Positions 34,416 to 43,342 of a stretch of DNA of 64,000 bases are shown here, one piece after another (position 1 is the stretch's first letter; every line of letters begins with the position of its first letter). The position numbers were made by a program, and so were the translations under genes. The notes beneath the pieces are model-generated. The model worked only from the letters and a program-made list of their open reading frames with translations, searched no databases and was not told the origin of the DNA. The stretch spans positions 992,001-1,056,000 of the forward strand of contig OY781061.1 of the NCBI GenBank assembly GCA_963676515.1, read 5' to 3'. This stretch comes from G963667145 sp963676515 [NCBI: Candidatus Cloacimonadota bacterium]. GTDB taxonomy: Bacteria; Cloacimonadota; Cloacimonadia; G963667145.

Positions 34416-34895
34416 AGCAGAATTGTAGGTGTCTGTTTCTAGCTGGAGCAGTTTTTCTTTCATCGCCAGTCCCAGATTAAATCCGACCAGTTTTTTATTT
34501 GCTCCGATTACTCTGTGGCATGGTATCACCAAAGGCAAGGGATTGAGTTTCAAAGCCAGACCAACAGCTCTTGCTGCCTTGGGATTTTCGATATTTTGGG
34601 CGATTTGTCCGTAGGTGGTTACTTCTCCAAAAGGTATTTTTTGCGTCTCAGCCCAAACTTTCTTTTTAAATTCGCTACCGACTAAATGGATGGGTAGATT
34701 GAAATCTTTTCTTTTCTCGCTGAGATACTCCAAGATTTGCTCTTGGGCACGAGTCAAAATTTCCGCTTGGGGTAAGTAGCTAGAGTCAAAAGGAAGATAC
34801 TCTTTGCCGATGTAGACTTTTACTAGACCTTCGCGGCTTGCTAGCAGTGTAACTTTGCCCAAAATAGAGTCAAACCCTTTATAGAAAAATTGCAT
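34398..34895 (-). CDS. ogt: methylated-DNA-protein-cysteine S-methyltransferase
   Basis: It removes methyl groups from O6-methylguanine by irreversible transfer to its own cysteine. The 165-residue protein has the active-site motif PCHRVI with C126, the helix-turn-helix segment PFGEVTTYGQIAQ and the ANKKLVGF(N)LG end of the domain. The last 11 or so residues (TYNSAPTLSK) are encoded by the complement of an outer-membrane-gene remnant, so the native tail may have been replaced or the two genes were always convergently overlapping. Confidence 0.93.
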   Translation of the reverse strand: MQFFYKGFDSILGKVTLLASREGLVKVYIGKEYLPFDSSYLPQAEILTRAQEQILEYLSEKRKDFNLPIHLVGSEFKKKVWAETQKIPFGEVTTYGQIAQNIENPKAARAVGLALKLNPLPLVIPCHRVIGANKKLVGFNLGLAMKEKLLQLETDTYNSAPTLSK

Positions 34896-34927
34896 ACTTG
34901 AGCCTTTTTTTATTGTTATTGCTTTAT

Positions 34928-34959
34928 AAAAAAAATGGTCACGACCTTAGCCGTGACCA
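34928..34959 (-). terminator. orphan terminator hairpin upstream of ogt
   Basis: On the minus strand TGGTCACG and CGTGACCA form a perfect 8-bp stem with an 8-base loop, followed by eight T. It precedes ogt and no leftward gene lies before it, so it would end a short leader or an independent small RNA. Confidence 0.65.
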
Positions 34960-35130
34960 CCAATTCCGGAGAAGAATTTCACCCCTAATGGTAAAAGGAG
35001 TGTTTTTTTACTAACCACTAAAATACTAGAAGAGGTTTATGGTGAAATCCTGCAAGTTTTTTTATTCTTTTTGTTTATTAAGAAAAATAAGGTGTTGACA
35101 TCAAAAAAGAAGTTAATAAAGTAAAGAGAA
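34928..35130 (-). ncRNA. candidate small structured RNA or attenuated leader (speculative)
   Basis: A minus-strand TTTACA with TAAAAT 16 bp downstream (about 35130-35157) could start a transcript that ends at the orphan terminator. In between, ATTTCACC and GGTGAAAT (34976-34983 and 35041-35048) can close a stem around smaller pairings. I could not match it to 6S, SRP, tmRNA or a known riboswitch. The opposite strand would fold too, so direction rests on the T-run alone. Confidence 0.3.
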
Positions 35131-35234
35131 TATTTTACTCTAAAATTTGCTTTTGTAAAAATGTTTGACGATTATCAATAGGGTAAAAATCTTTGAACGA
35201 TTAAGAGAAATAAACAAAAAAACAGGAGATAACA

Positions 35235-38200
35235 ATGAGTGATCATATGCGTAGGATACCAATGGGTAAACTTGTTAAATGGGTTTTTGACGAGTACGAA
35301 CAAAATGGAAGTATCTTTTCGGTATCGAAAGAAAAATTTTTCCAAAAGAAAAATGAAGATTTTGCGGAGGTGTTTGGAGAGAAAATCTCCACAATAGTAG
35401 GACCAGCGGCAGGACCTCATTCTCAACTTTCTCAAAACATCATCGCCTCTTATTTGGCTGGAGCTAGATTTTTCGAGATCAAGACTGTGCAAATTTTGGA
35501 CAAGCTGGAGTTAGGCAAGCCTTGTATCGAGTCTGCGGACGAGGGCTACAATACAGAATGGTCTACAGAGCTTGCTATCGGTCGTTGGAGTCAAGAAAAG
35601 CAAGAGAGAGAAATCGGCGAGGCTAACGCCTTTGACGAGTATGTGAAAGCGTGGTTTATCTTGCATATTTTGGATAAGAAGCTGGGTCTTTCCAGCAAAT
35701 CTAACGGTCGTTTTGTTTTTAATATGTCTGTTGGTTACAACTTGGAAGGTATCTTGAATCCTAAGGTGGATCAATTTGTCGAAGGGTTGAAAGATGCTTC
35801 GGCACAACCGATTTTTGCTGAGTGCCAAAAGGCTTTGAAGGCTGCTAAGATTGAGGGAATCGACGACGCTTTTGTAGACGCTATCCCAGCTCAAATCTGC
35901 CAAGGCATCACTTTGTCAACCATGCACGGCTGTCCTCCAGACGAGATAGAGAAAATTGTGAAGTACCTTTTGGAAACGAAGAAGCTCAATGTTTTTGCTA
36001 AGCTCAATCCAACTCTTTTGGGTTCTGATTTCTTGCAAGAAACTTGGGAAAAATTAGGTTTCGACATCTTGCAAAAGCAATCTTTTTTCGATAACGATTT
36101 GAAAATGGAGCAAGCTATCCCCATGATAGAAAGGCTGATTGCCTTTGCTAAAGAGCAAGGTAAAGAGTTCGGTGTGAAGCTCTCGAATACGCTGCAATCT
36201 GTGAACCGCAAAGGTATCTTGCCGGGCGATGAGATGTATATGTCTGGTAGAGCTTTGTATCCGCTTACTGTCAATCTGGCTGCCAAGTTGGCAAAGCATT
36301 TCAAGGGAGATTTGAAGATTTCTTACTCTGGTGGAGCTGATGCATTTAATATCGAGAAGATAGCTGCTTGCGGAATAAGACCGATTACTTTGGCTACCAA
36401 CTTGCTCAAACCAGGTGGATATGACAGATTTAATCAACTAGCGAGCATTGTAGAACCGCTGCTACCAAATAGTGGCTATGGCAAGGTAGATGTGGACGCT
36501 CTGCAAAAATTGGCTGCGAGTGTGTTTGAAGATGTCAATCACAAAAAAGAGAAACATCCTATGAACGCACGCAAGATTGACGAGCCTCTGCCGATGGTGG
36601 ATTGCTTCGTAGATCCTTGTAGCGTGCAATGTCCTATCGGGCAAGATATTCCCGACTATCTGGATGCTGTGGCTCATGGTGAGTATGTGAAGGCTTTGCA
36701 AATCATCACCGCCAAGAATCCTCTGCCGTTCATCACGGGAACGATTTGTCCGCACACTTGTATGGACAAATGCACGAGGATGGAGTATGACCAATCTGTT
36801 GCTATCAGAGAGATGAAGCTGCTGGCTGCTGAGAAAGGTTTTGCTGGATTGCAGTTGGAAAAAGGTGAAGCTAAAGGCGTGAAAATTGCTGTGATAGGTG
36901 CTGGACCTGCTGGAATCGCTTCTTCTTATTTCTTGGCTCGCGAAGGTTTTGCAGTAGAAGTTTTTGAGAAGACTGACAAAGCTGGTGGAACTGTGGCTAA
37001 TGTGATTCCTGATTTTAGAATCTCCAGAGAGAGCATCGCCAAAGATGTTAGCTTGGCTGAGAAATTGGGTGTTAAGTTTAATTACAATTGCCAAGATTTT
37101 GATGTGGAGAAGCTCAAAGAAGATGGCTACAAGTATGTAGTGCTGGCTATCGGTGCAGGCAAACACACTTTCGTCGATTTGCAAGGTGGCAAGAGCCTGA
37201 ATGCGATTAACTTCTTGAGCGATTTTGTCGCTGGTAAGGCGAAGGTTGGCAAAAAAGTTGCTGTAATCGGTGGTGGTAACACTGCGATGGATGCTGCCCG
37301 TGCAGCGAAAAGATTGGCGGACGATGTTTATATCATCTATCGTCGTACCATCGAGCAAATGCCTGCAGACTTGGAAGAGCTAGAGCTTGCCCAAGAAGAT
37401 GGCGTAGTTTTCAAAAACCTGCTGTCTCCTGTTAGCTATGATGGCAAGAAGTTCAAATGCGAAGTGATGGCTTTGGGTGCGAAAGATTCTTCTGGCAGAG
37501 CAAGACCTGTGGGAACTGGAAAATTTGTTGAGATCGCTGTGGATACAGTAATTTCAAGCATTGGCGATAAAGTGGACTGGGGCTTTTTGAACTCCAAAGG
37601 TGTGAATAAAATTGTAAGTGAGCACTCTTTGGAGACAGATTTGCGTAATGTTTACATCGCTGGTGATGTGCAAAACGGACCTGCTACAGTCGTGGAAGCT
37701 ATTGCCGACGCTACTAAGGTTGCCAAATCCATTATGTTCAAAGAGGGCGTAGAAGGATTTGAAGATAGATTCTGGGTGGACGACATTGAGGTGGACGAAG
37801 AAGCTCTCAGAGCGAAAAAAGCTGTGTTGCTTGCTCCTGCCAAAGGTGAGAAAGAGGCTGAGCGTTGTCTGGGATGTGACACGGTGTGTAACATCTGTTC
37901 TTCTGTTTGCCCTAATAGAGCTAATGTCCAAATCAGAGTGGATGGTCTGGAGAAAGTGAACCAAGTGGTGCATATCGATGGGATGTGTAACGAGTGTGGT
38001 AACTGTGGATTTTTCTGCCCTTACATCGGCGAACCATACAAAGAGAAGTTTACGCTTTTCTGGACAGAGAGAGATTTCTGCGACAACCAAAACAACGGTT
38101 TTGTGCTGACTGAGGCTGGAGACACTCCTAAGTTCAAGGTAAAAGTGTGGGGTGAGGTGCTTTGCGTGGACTTCGACAAAGATGGTTGTCCTGACACCGC

Positions 38201-38270
38201 TTTGCCAGAAGGTCTTGCCGAGATTATCTGGGCTTGCTACACAGAGCATAAATATTTGTTTGCTTACTAA
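35235..38270 (+). CDS. ygfK: YgfK-type iron-sulfur flavoprotein (putative selenate reductase subunit)
   Basis: The 1011-residue multi-domain protein has an N-terminal dihydroorotate-dehydrogenase-like barrel (to about 440), then a cysteine cluster DPCSVQCPIGQDIPDYL (about 460) as in the glutamate synthase small subunit. Next come an FAD site VIGAGPAGIASS (about 553) and an NAD(P)H site VIGGGNTAMDAA (about 677). Two C-terminal ferredoxin-type clusters close the protein (CLGCDTVCNICSSVCP near 877 and CNECGNCGFFCP near 917). YgfK works near molybdenum hydroxylases and SsnA in E. coli. Here no molybdenum enzyme is adjacent, so its electron partner is unknown. AGGAG precedes the ATG. Confidence 0.92.
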   Translation: MSDHMRRIPMGKLVKWVFDEYEQNGSIFSVSKEKFFQKKNEDFAEVFGEKISTIVGPAAGPHSQLSQNIIASYLAGARFFEIKTVQILDKLELGKPCIESADEGYNTEWSTELAIGRWSQEKQEREIGEANAFDEYVKAWFILHILDKKLGLSSKSNGRFVFNMSVGYNLEGILNPKVDQFVEGLKDASAQPIFAECQKALKAAKIEGIDDAFVDAIPAQICQGITLSTMHGCPPDEIEKIVKYLLETKKLNVFAKLNPTLLGSDFLQETWEKLGFDILQKQSFFDNDLKMEQAIPMIERLIAFAKEQGKEFGVKLSNTLQSVNRKGILPGDEMYMSGRALYPLTVNLAAKLAKHFKGDLKISYSGGADAFNIEKIAACGIRPITLATNLLKPGGYDRFNQLASIVEPLLPNSGYGKVDVDALQKLAASVFEDVNHKKEKHPMNARKIDEPLPMVDCFVDPCSVQCPIGQDIPDYLDAVAHGEYVKALQIITAKNPLPFITGTICPHTCMDKCTRMEYDQSVAIREMKLLAAEKGFAGLQLEKGEAKGVKIAVIGAGPAGIASSYFLAREGFAVEVFEKTDKAGGTVANVIPDFRISRESIAKDVSLAEKLGVKFNYNCQDFDVEKLKEDGYKYVVLAIGAGKHTFVDLQGGKSLNAINFLSDFVAGKAKVGKKVAVIGGGNTAMDAARAAKRLADDVYIIYRRTIEQMPADLEELELAQEDGVVFKNLLSPVSYDGKKFKCEVMALGAKDSSGRARPVGTGKFVEIAVDTVISSIGDKVDWGFLNSKGVNKIVSEHSLETDLRNVYIAGDVQNGPATVVEAIADATKVAKSIMFKEGVEGFEDRFWVDDIEVDEEALRAKKAVLLAPAKGEKEAERCLGCDTVCNICSSVCPNRANVQIRVDGLEKVNQVVHIDGMCNECGNCGFFCPYIGEPYKEKFTLFWTERDFCDNQNNGFVLTEAGDTPKFKVKVWGEVLCVDFDKDGCPDTALPEGLAEIIWACYTEHKYLFAY

Positions 38271-38287
38271 TCGATTTTCAATTTACA

Positions 38288-38319
38288 GGCGGAAGAGTTT
38301 TTTCTCTTTCGCCTTTTTT
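38288..38319 (+). terminator. rho-independent terminator after ygfK
   Basis: GGCGGAAGAG pairs with CTCTTTCGCC (one G-T wobble) and is followed by TTTTTT. This separates ygfK from the aldolase-deaminase pair downstream. Confidence 0.88.
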
Positions 38320-38417
38320 GTTTGACTAAGTGGTCTGATTTGAGAATGGTGGTCTGAAGCTTCTTTATGATGCTGGCAAGATTAATTATCTGAGAAAAAA
38401 ACGAATAAGAGGAAACA

Positions 38418-39065
38418 ATGTCCAATAAATACAAGAAAATGATAGTAGATGCAGGTAGGAAGATGATGGCAGAAGGGTTGACTGTCGGCACTTGGGGGAA
38501 TATCTCCGTGCAAGACCCCGATAGTGGGCTTATTTACATCAAACCCAGCGGGATGGACTACAACAAGATAGAGCAGAGCGATGTGGTGGTGATGAATAGT
38601 GATGCCCAAGTCGTGGAGGGCAATAGGAAGCCATCTATAGAGTACAATTTTCACATCGGCATCTTGAACGCCAGACCAGATGTGTTGGCGGTAGTGCACA
38701 CTCATCCTGTTTACTCCAGCGTGTTTGGAGTGTTAGGACAGCAGATACCAGCTGTCTGCGAAGATTTTGCCCAGATCGTGGGCGATAAGGTGATTTGTTG
38801 CCAGTACGCTCTACCTGGCACGCAAGAGCTGGCGAGGTGCGTGATCGCTGGTTTGGCAGATCGTGGAGCGGTGCTGATCCCCAATCACGGAGCGGTGTGT
38901 GTAGGAGAGAGCTTGGCAGACGCTTTCAAAAAAAGTTTCGTGCTGGAGAAGTCGGCAAAAATTTATTATATGGCGAAATCTCTCGGGAAGCCTAGAATTA
39001 TTTCCGATGAGGACATTAAAAGTATGCAAGAGTTTGTCAAAAATAGTTACGGACAAGGGAAATGA
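38418..39065 (+). CDS. class II aldolase (fuculose-1-phosphate aldolase family)
   Basis: The 215-residue protein has the zinc ligands H94 and H96 (VVHTHPVYS) and H157 (IPNHGAV), the catalytic-type glutamate in KPSIEYNFH (E75) and the phosphate-binding GTWGNIS and KPSGMDY segments. FucA-like enzymes of this size include aldolases that split 5-deoxyribulose-1-phosphate or methylthioribulose-1-phosphate into dihydroxyacetone phosphate and an aldehyde. The 4-bp overlap with an MTA/SAH-type deaminase gene makes that role plausible here; this is inference. Confidence 0.88.
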   Translation: MSNKYKKMIVDAGRKMMAEGLTVGTWGNISVQDPDSGLIYIKPSGMDYNKIEQSDVVVMNSDAQVVEGNRKPSIEYNFHIGILNARPDVLAVVHTHPVYSSVFGVLGQQIPAVCEDFAQIVGDKVICCQYALPGTQELARCVIAGLADRGAVLIPNHGAVCVGESLADAFKKSFVLEKSAKIYYMAKSLGKPRIISDEDIKSMQEFVKNSYGQGK

Positions 39066-40357
39066 AAACTTTAATCAAGAACTTGAAAATTTTGAGCATA
39101 AAATCTTTGGAAGTGATTGATGGCGATATTGGCATAGAGGGGCAGAAGATAGCTTTCGTGGGGAAAGCCACAGCTGGCTTTGAGTCAGATGAAGTGGTGG
39201 ACGGACAAGGGAAGCTGGCGATGCCGGGACTGGTGAATGCTCACACGCATATAGCCATGAGCCTGATGCGTGGCTATGCCGACGATTTGGCTTTTTGGCC
39301 GTGGCTCCACGATAAGATTTTGCCTTTGGAAGAGAATTTGGACGGTGAGATGGTTTACTGGGGCAGTCGTCTGTCTTGTGCAGAGATGATAGCTTCGGGG
39401 ACGACCTGCTTTGCCGATATGTATTTTTTTATGGATGATGTGGCCAAAGCCGTGCAAGATAGCGGGTTGCGGGCTTCGCTGTGCCGAGGTTTAACTTGGT
39501 TTAGTTCGGCGGACGACTTTAAGCTGGAAGAGGCGAAGAAGTTTACACAAAAATGGCAAGGAGCCGCTGGCGGCAAGATTACCACGATGTTGGGACCGCA
39601 CGCACCTTACACCTGTTCCACCGATTTTTTGTGCAAAGTCAGGGAATTGCAGACAGAGATTGATGTTCCGATTCATATTCATCTCTCCGAGAGCTTGGAC
39701 GAGATGGAGAAAGCGAGAGAGTCTTGGGGCAAGACACCTATCGAATATGTAGCCGACCTAGGGCTTTTGGACGGCAGGGCGATGGCGGCACACTGTGTGC
39801 AGGCTACGGACGCTGACATAGCTATTTTGGCAAAGAAGAACACTTTTGTGGTTCACAACCCGGGAAGCAATATGAAACTCGCCAACGGACTCGCTCCGGT
39901 GCAGAGGATGCTGGATGCTGGTGTAGGAGTGGCTTTGGGCACAGACGGAGCTGCGAGTAATAACAACCAGAATATGTTTGAAGAGATGCACTTGGCAGCG
40001 TTGATAGGCAAGGCAGCTACGGGCGATCCAGAAGCTTTGCCTGCGAGCACGGTATTGCAGATGGCAACCATAGAAGGAGCTAAGGCTCTCGGGTTGCAAG
40101 AGAGCATCGGCACTCTGGAGGTAGGCAAGCAAGCGGACATTATTCTAGTCGATTTGGACAAACCGCATCTGTATCCTCAGCACGATTTGGTGTCGCTTTT
40201 GGTTTATAGTGCACAAGCCTCTGATGTCAGCGATGTGTGGGTAGCAGGTCGCAGATTGTATGCAGACAGACATTTTACAGCTTTGGATTTCGGACAGATA
40301 AAGGCGAAGATTGCAAAAGCTTTGCCTAAATTTTTGCATAATAGGCAGAAAAAATAG
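39062..40357 (+). CDS. mtaD: 5'-methylthioadenosine / S-adenosylhomocysteine deaminase-type amidohydrolase
   Basis: The 431-residue metal-dependent deaminase keeps the whole MtaD (TM0936-like) pattern. H61 and H63 lie in VNAHTHIAMSLMRG. MYFFMD, GPHAPYTCS, H205 and H207 in HIHLSES, and H244 in AAHCV follow. Next is HNPGSNMKLANGLAPVQRML, then D295 in GTDGAASNN. Relatives deaminate MTA, SAH, adenosine or 5'-deoxyadenosine. It overlaps the aldolase gene by ATGA. SsnA, the E. coli neighbour of ygfK, is in the same superfamily, but the motifs here fit MtaD better. Confidence 0.93.
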   Translation: MKTLIKNLKILSIKSLEVIDGDIGIEGQKIAFVGKATAGFESDEVVDGQGKLAMPGLVNAHTHIAMSLMRGYADDLAFWPWLHDKILPLEENLDGEMVYWGSRLSCAEMIASGTTCFADMYFFMDDVAKAVQDSGLRASLCRGLTWFSSADDFKLEEAKKFTQKWQGAAGGKITTMLGPHAPYTCSTDFLCKVRELQTEIDVPIHIHLSESLDEMEKARESWGKTPIEYVADLGLLDGRAMAAHCVQATDADIAILAKKNTFVVHNPGSNMKLANGLAPVQRMLDAGVGVALGTDGAASNNNQNMFEEMHLAALIGKAATGDPEALPASTVLQMATIEGAKALGLQESIGTLEVGKQADIILVDLDKPHLYPQHDLVSLLVYSAQASDVSDVWVAGRRLYADRHFTALDFGQIKAKIAKALPKFLHNRQKK

Positions 40358-40414
40358 TTGCCAAGATGGTGACTTATTTATAGTAACAAAAAATATGGAT
40401 AAGAGGAAGTTAAG

Positions 40415-41176
40415 TTGAATATATTGATTTCTAATGACGATGGCTACGATGCTCTGGGGATTCAGACTTTGATTTCTCGCTTGGAATGTGACGGGCATCA
40501 TCTTTTTGTGGCAGCCCCTGCTACCCAGCAGAGTGCGAAGTCTCACAGTATCACTTTGTATGACACCTTGCAGTGCAAGCGGGTGAAAGAGAATCATTAC
40601 AAGATAAGCGGAACGCCCGCAGATTGTGTGTTGATAGCCGAGAAGTTGCTTTTCAAAGAGGAGAAGATCGATTTGGTGATTTCTGGGATAAATAGAGGTC
40701 AGAATGTCGGGGAAGATATTTACTATTCTGGGACTGTAGCCGCTGCTAGAGAAGGCTCTTTCCAAGGATATAAGGCGATAGCGATTTCGCAGATGGGGTT
40801 TGATGCCACAGATTTTGATTTGGCTGCGGAGTTTATCGCTCAGGCGATAAATAACGGCTTGGCGGATTTCATCTTGGAGAAAGAATTTTTGAATATAAAT
40901 GTTCCCGATATATCCAGAGAGCAGTTGCAGGGTGTAGCTGTTACTTGCCTTGGGCATCGTGAGTTTGTTGGTTTTAGTCGGGGCAAAGAGCTAGAAGAAG
41001 GCGTGATAGAGTTTAAGTTTGGGCTAGAAGATATTGTGTATCAGCACGATGCTGGCTCGGATATTGAGGCGGTGCATGAGCAGAAAATATCCATAACTCC
41101 TATTTTTGCAAATTTTGCCAACCAGTGTTCTATGGATAAATTGCGAGAATGGAGATTTTTAGGAGAGTTTAACTAA
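40415..41176 (+). CDS. surE: 5'/3'-nucleotidase SurE
   Basis: It dephosphorylates nucleoside 5'- and 3'-monophosphates. The 253-residue protein starts at TTG with AAGAGGAAG upstream and carries ILISNDDGYDALG (metal-binding D8-D9), the phosphate-site serine region APATQQSAKSHSIT, and SGINRGQNVGEDIYYSGTVAAAREG. All are diagnostic. Its stop overlaps the start of the ABC exporter gene by one base (TAATG). Confidence 0.95.
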   Translation: MNILISNDDGYDALGIQTLISRLECDGHHLFVAAPATQQSAKSHSITLYDTLQCKRVKENHYKISGTPADCVLIAEKLLFKEEKIDLVISGINRGQNVGEDIYYSGTVAAAREGSFQGYKAIAISQMGFDATDFDLAAEFIAQAINNGLADFILEKEFLNINVPDISREQLQGVAVTCLGHREFVGFSRGKELEEGVIEFKFGLEDIVYQHDAGSDIEAVHEQKISITPIFANFANQCSMDKLREWRFLGEFN

Positions 41177-43065
41177 TGAATAATGTGAAAAGATTGTACA
41201 AGATTTCTTTGCGGCACTGGCCATATTTGTTGCTGGGACTTGGATTTATGCTCGGTTTCTCGTTGTTTTCGGCAGCTTCGATCACTTTTATCAAGCCAGT
41301 ATTGGATTTCATCTTCGTCCGTACTCCGGGGAGCGTGAACAGTTTCGTTGATTTTTCTTCCTTTATGCAAGCTATAACTTTCAGCCTAGATCGCTTGCCA
41401 CCCGTGAGTCAGTGGTTTTCTGGTGGGGAAGTTTTTAAACCTTTTTTGCAAACGATAGAAGGGATATTGATGACGACTGAGCCGTTTTTGCTCTTAATGG
41501 TTGTCGGAGGTATCGCTGTTTCTGCTATTTTGATTAAAAATGTATTTTATTACGGCGACAAGGTTTGCTTCGGGAAGTTGAAATTTTTGACGGTAAAAGA
41601 TGTTCGCGACCATATGTTCTCCAGCTATATGAAACAATCGCTTTTGTTCTTTTCTAATAACAAAGTGGGCGACTCGATGGTGCGTATGGTCAACGATGTG
41701 GATATCATTAGCACTTTGTACATTACATCTTTGGTGGAGATAGTGCGGAACGGTATTACCGTCTTGGCATTTTTACTTTTGGCATTGAGCATCAACGCAG
41801 AGCTTCTTTTGATCAGTATGGTTGTGTTGCCGCTGTTACCCTTTATAATTGGGTTGGTAGGTAAGAAGATAAAGAAATATTCCCAACGAATCCAAGCGAA
41901 GTTTTCCGACCTTTTTTCCCATGTGGAAGAGGTGCTGGCAAATGTGTGGATCGTGAAAGCTTTTTGTAAAGAAGAGGCGGAAAAGAAAACTTTCAACGAC
42001 ATCAACGCCGCACACCTAAAGTTTGAGCTAAAATCTTTGATGTACAAAACCATCAACACTCCTTTATCAGAGGTAAACTCGATTATTACGATTATTATTA
42101 TCTTGCTTTTGGGTGGAGCGGAAGTGCTGGATGGCACGAGCTCTTTCTCCTTTGGAGATTTCATGGTGTTTTTGGCTGCGGTGGCTTCTATGTTGCATCC
42201 AGTGAAGGTGATGAGTAAATGCTACGCTGAGCTGAAAAAAGCGAATGTTTCTTTGGAGAGAGTTTCCACCATTTTGGATTTGAAGACGGGAGTGGTAGAA
42301 CAAAAGAACGCTAAAAAGGTGACCCAGTTTAAAGAAAAAATTGAGATTAAAGGTTTGTGCTTTGCTTATGCTCAAGCAGAGGTGAATGTGCTTGATGATA
42401 TAAATCTGGCGGTCAACAAGGGCGAAACCGTAGCTTTCGTGGGAGTCTCTGGCAGTGGTAAGACGACCTTGGTCAATCTTTTGCCAAGATTCTACGACTA
42501 TGTGGAGGGGCAGATTTTGATAGATGGCGTCTCGAGCAAAGAGTTTACACTGCGTTCGTTGCGTTCGTTGTTTGGGATAGTTACACAAAGCTCGATCCTT
42601 TTTACAGATACGATTTACAATAACATCGCTTATGGACATCCCCAGAAAGCGAATGAGGCGGAAGTGGAAAATGCGGCTAAAGTTGCTTTTGCACACGATT
42701 TTATCGAGAAATTTCCTAACGGTTATCAGCAGCAGTTAACTTCCAAGGGAGCGAATCTGTCGGGTGGACAAAAGCAAAGAATTTGTATAGCCAGAGCCGT
42801 GGTAGCAGATCCACCGATTTTGATATTTGATGAGGCAACTTCGGCTTTGGACACCATTGCCGAGAAAAATGTCCAGACAGCTATAGACAGGGTAACGGCG
42901 GATAGAACAGTGTTTGTGATCGCTCATCGCTTGTCCACGGTGCTCTCAGCTGACAAGATAGTGGTGATGGAGCAAGGCAGGATAGTGGGGCTAGGCAAGC
43001 ATAGTCAGCTTTTGCAATCTTGCCAGCAGTACCAAAATCTTTATAATTTGCAGTTCAAAGATTGA
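41176..43065 (+). CDS. MsbA-like ABC exporter (fused membrane and ATPase domains)
   Basis: The 629-residue half-transporter has a membrane domain (1 to about 330, six segments) and an ATPase domain with GVSGSGKTTLVN (about 421), signature LSGGQKQRICIARA (about 528), Walker B ILIFDEATSALD and the H-loop VIAHRLST. It is closest in design to lipid A and lipid exporters, and MsbA function is plausible in a Gram-negative cell. It lies in a tight run with surE, acylphosphatase and the NlpD-like gene. Confidence 0.93.
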   Translation: MNNVKRLYKISLRHWPYLLLGLGFMLGFSLFSAASITFIKPVLDFIFVRTPGSVNSFVDFSSFMQAITFSLDRLPPVSQWFSGGEVFKPFLQTIEGILMTTEPFLLLMVVGGIAVSAILIKNVFYYGDKVCFGKLKFLTVKDVRDHMFSSYMKQSLLFFSNNKVGDSMVRMVNDVDIISTLYITSLVEIVRNGITVLAFLLLALSINAELLLISMVVLPLLPFIIGLVGKKIKKYSQRIQAKFSDLFSHVEEVLANVWIVKAFCKEEAEKKTFNDINAAHLKFELKSLMYKTINTPLSEVNSIITIIIILLLGGAEVLDGTSSFSFGDFMVFLAAVASMLHPVKVMSKCYAELKKANVSLERVSTILDLKTGVVEQKNAKKVTQFKEKIEIKGLCFAYAQAEVNVLDDINLAVNKGETVAFVGVSGSGKTTLVNLLPRFYDYVEGQILIDGVSSKEFTLRSLRSLFGIVTQSSILFTDTIYNNIAYGHPQKANEAEVENAAKVAFAHDFIEKFPNGYQQQLTSKGANLSGGQKQRICIARAVVADPPILIFDEATSALDTIAEKNVQTAIDRVTADRTVFVIAHRLSTVLSADKIVVMEQGRIVGLGKHSQLLQSCQQYQNLYNLQFKD

Positions 43066-43066
43066 T

Positions 43067-43342
43067 ATGAGTAGTTATCTGTACACTATCGCAGGCAGAG
43101 TACAAAAAGTGGGATTTCGGAAGTTTGTTTATAAAAAAGCTCTAGCTTTAGGCTTAGATGGTTATACTAAAAACTTGCCAAACGGTCAGGTAGAAGTGTT
43201 GGCTAGCTTTTGCTCTTTGGGGGAGCAAGATTTGTTTGAGCAAGTGCTACACAAAGGACCTGTTTTCTCTAAAGTTAAAGAAGTAAGAAAAAAAGAGGTA
43301 GGAAACTATGCTAAAAAAGGTTTTGATATTTTGCTCGTTTAG
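43067..43342 (+). CDS. acyP: acylphosphatase
   Basis: The 91-residue enzyme hydrolyses acyl phosphates. The signature GRVQKVGFRKFVYKKA holds the catalytic arginine R18, and GYTKNLPNGQVEV holds the catalytic asparagine N36. It begins one base after the exporter stop and overlaps the following gene by 35 bp. Confidence 0.95.
   Translation: MSSYLYTIAGRVQKVGFRKFVYKKALALGLDGYTKNLPNGQVEVLASFCSLGEQDLFEQVLHKGPVFSKVKEVRKKEVGNYAKKGFDILLV

Noticed and set aside
34976-35048. GGGGTGAAATTC recalled the FMN riboswitch
   Set aside because: The other conserved blocks and junction are missing, and the adjacent gene (ogt) has no link to riboflavin.
36462-37358. Long open frame of about 298 codons on the minus strand inside ygfK
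   Set aside because: It is fully antisense to a well-supported protein with cofactor motifs, and its product shows no recognisable domain.
40145-40957. Open frame of about 270 codons on the minus strand across mtaD and surE
   Set aside because: It covers the strongly conserved starts of two real genes on the other strand and has no motif of its own.
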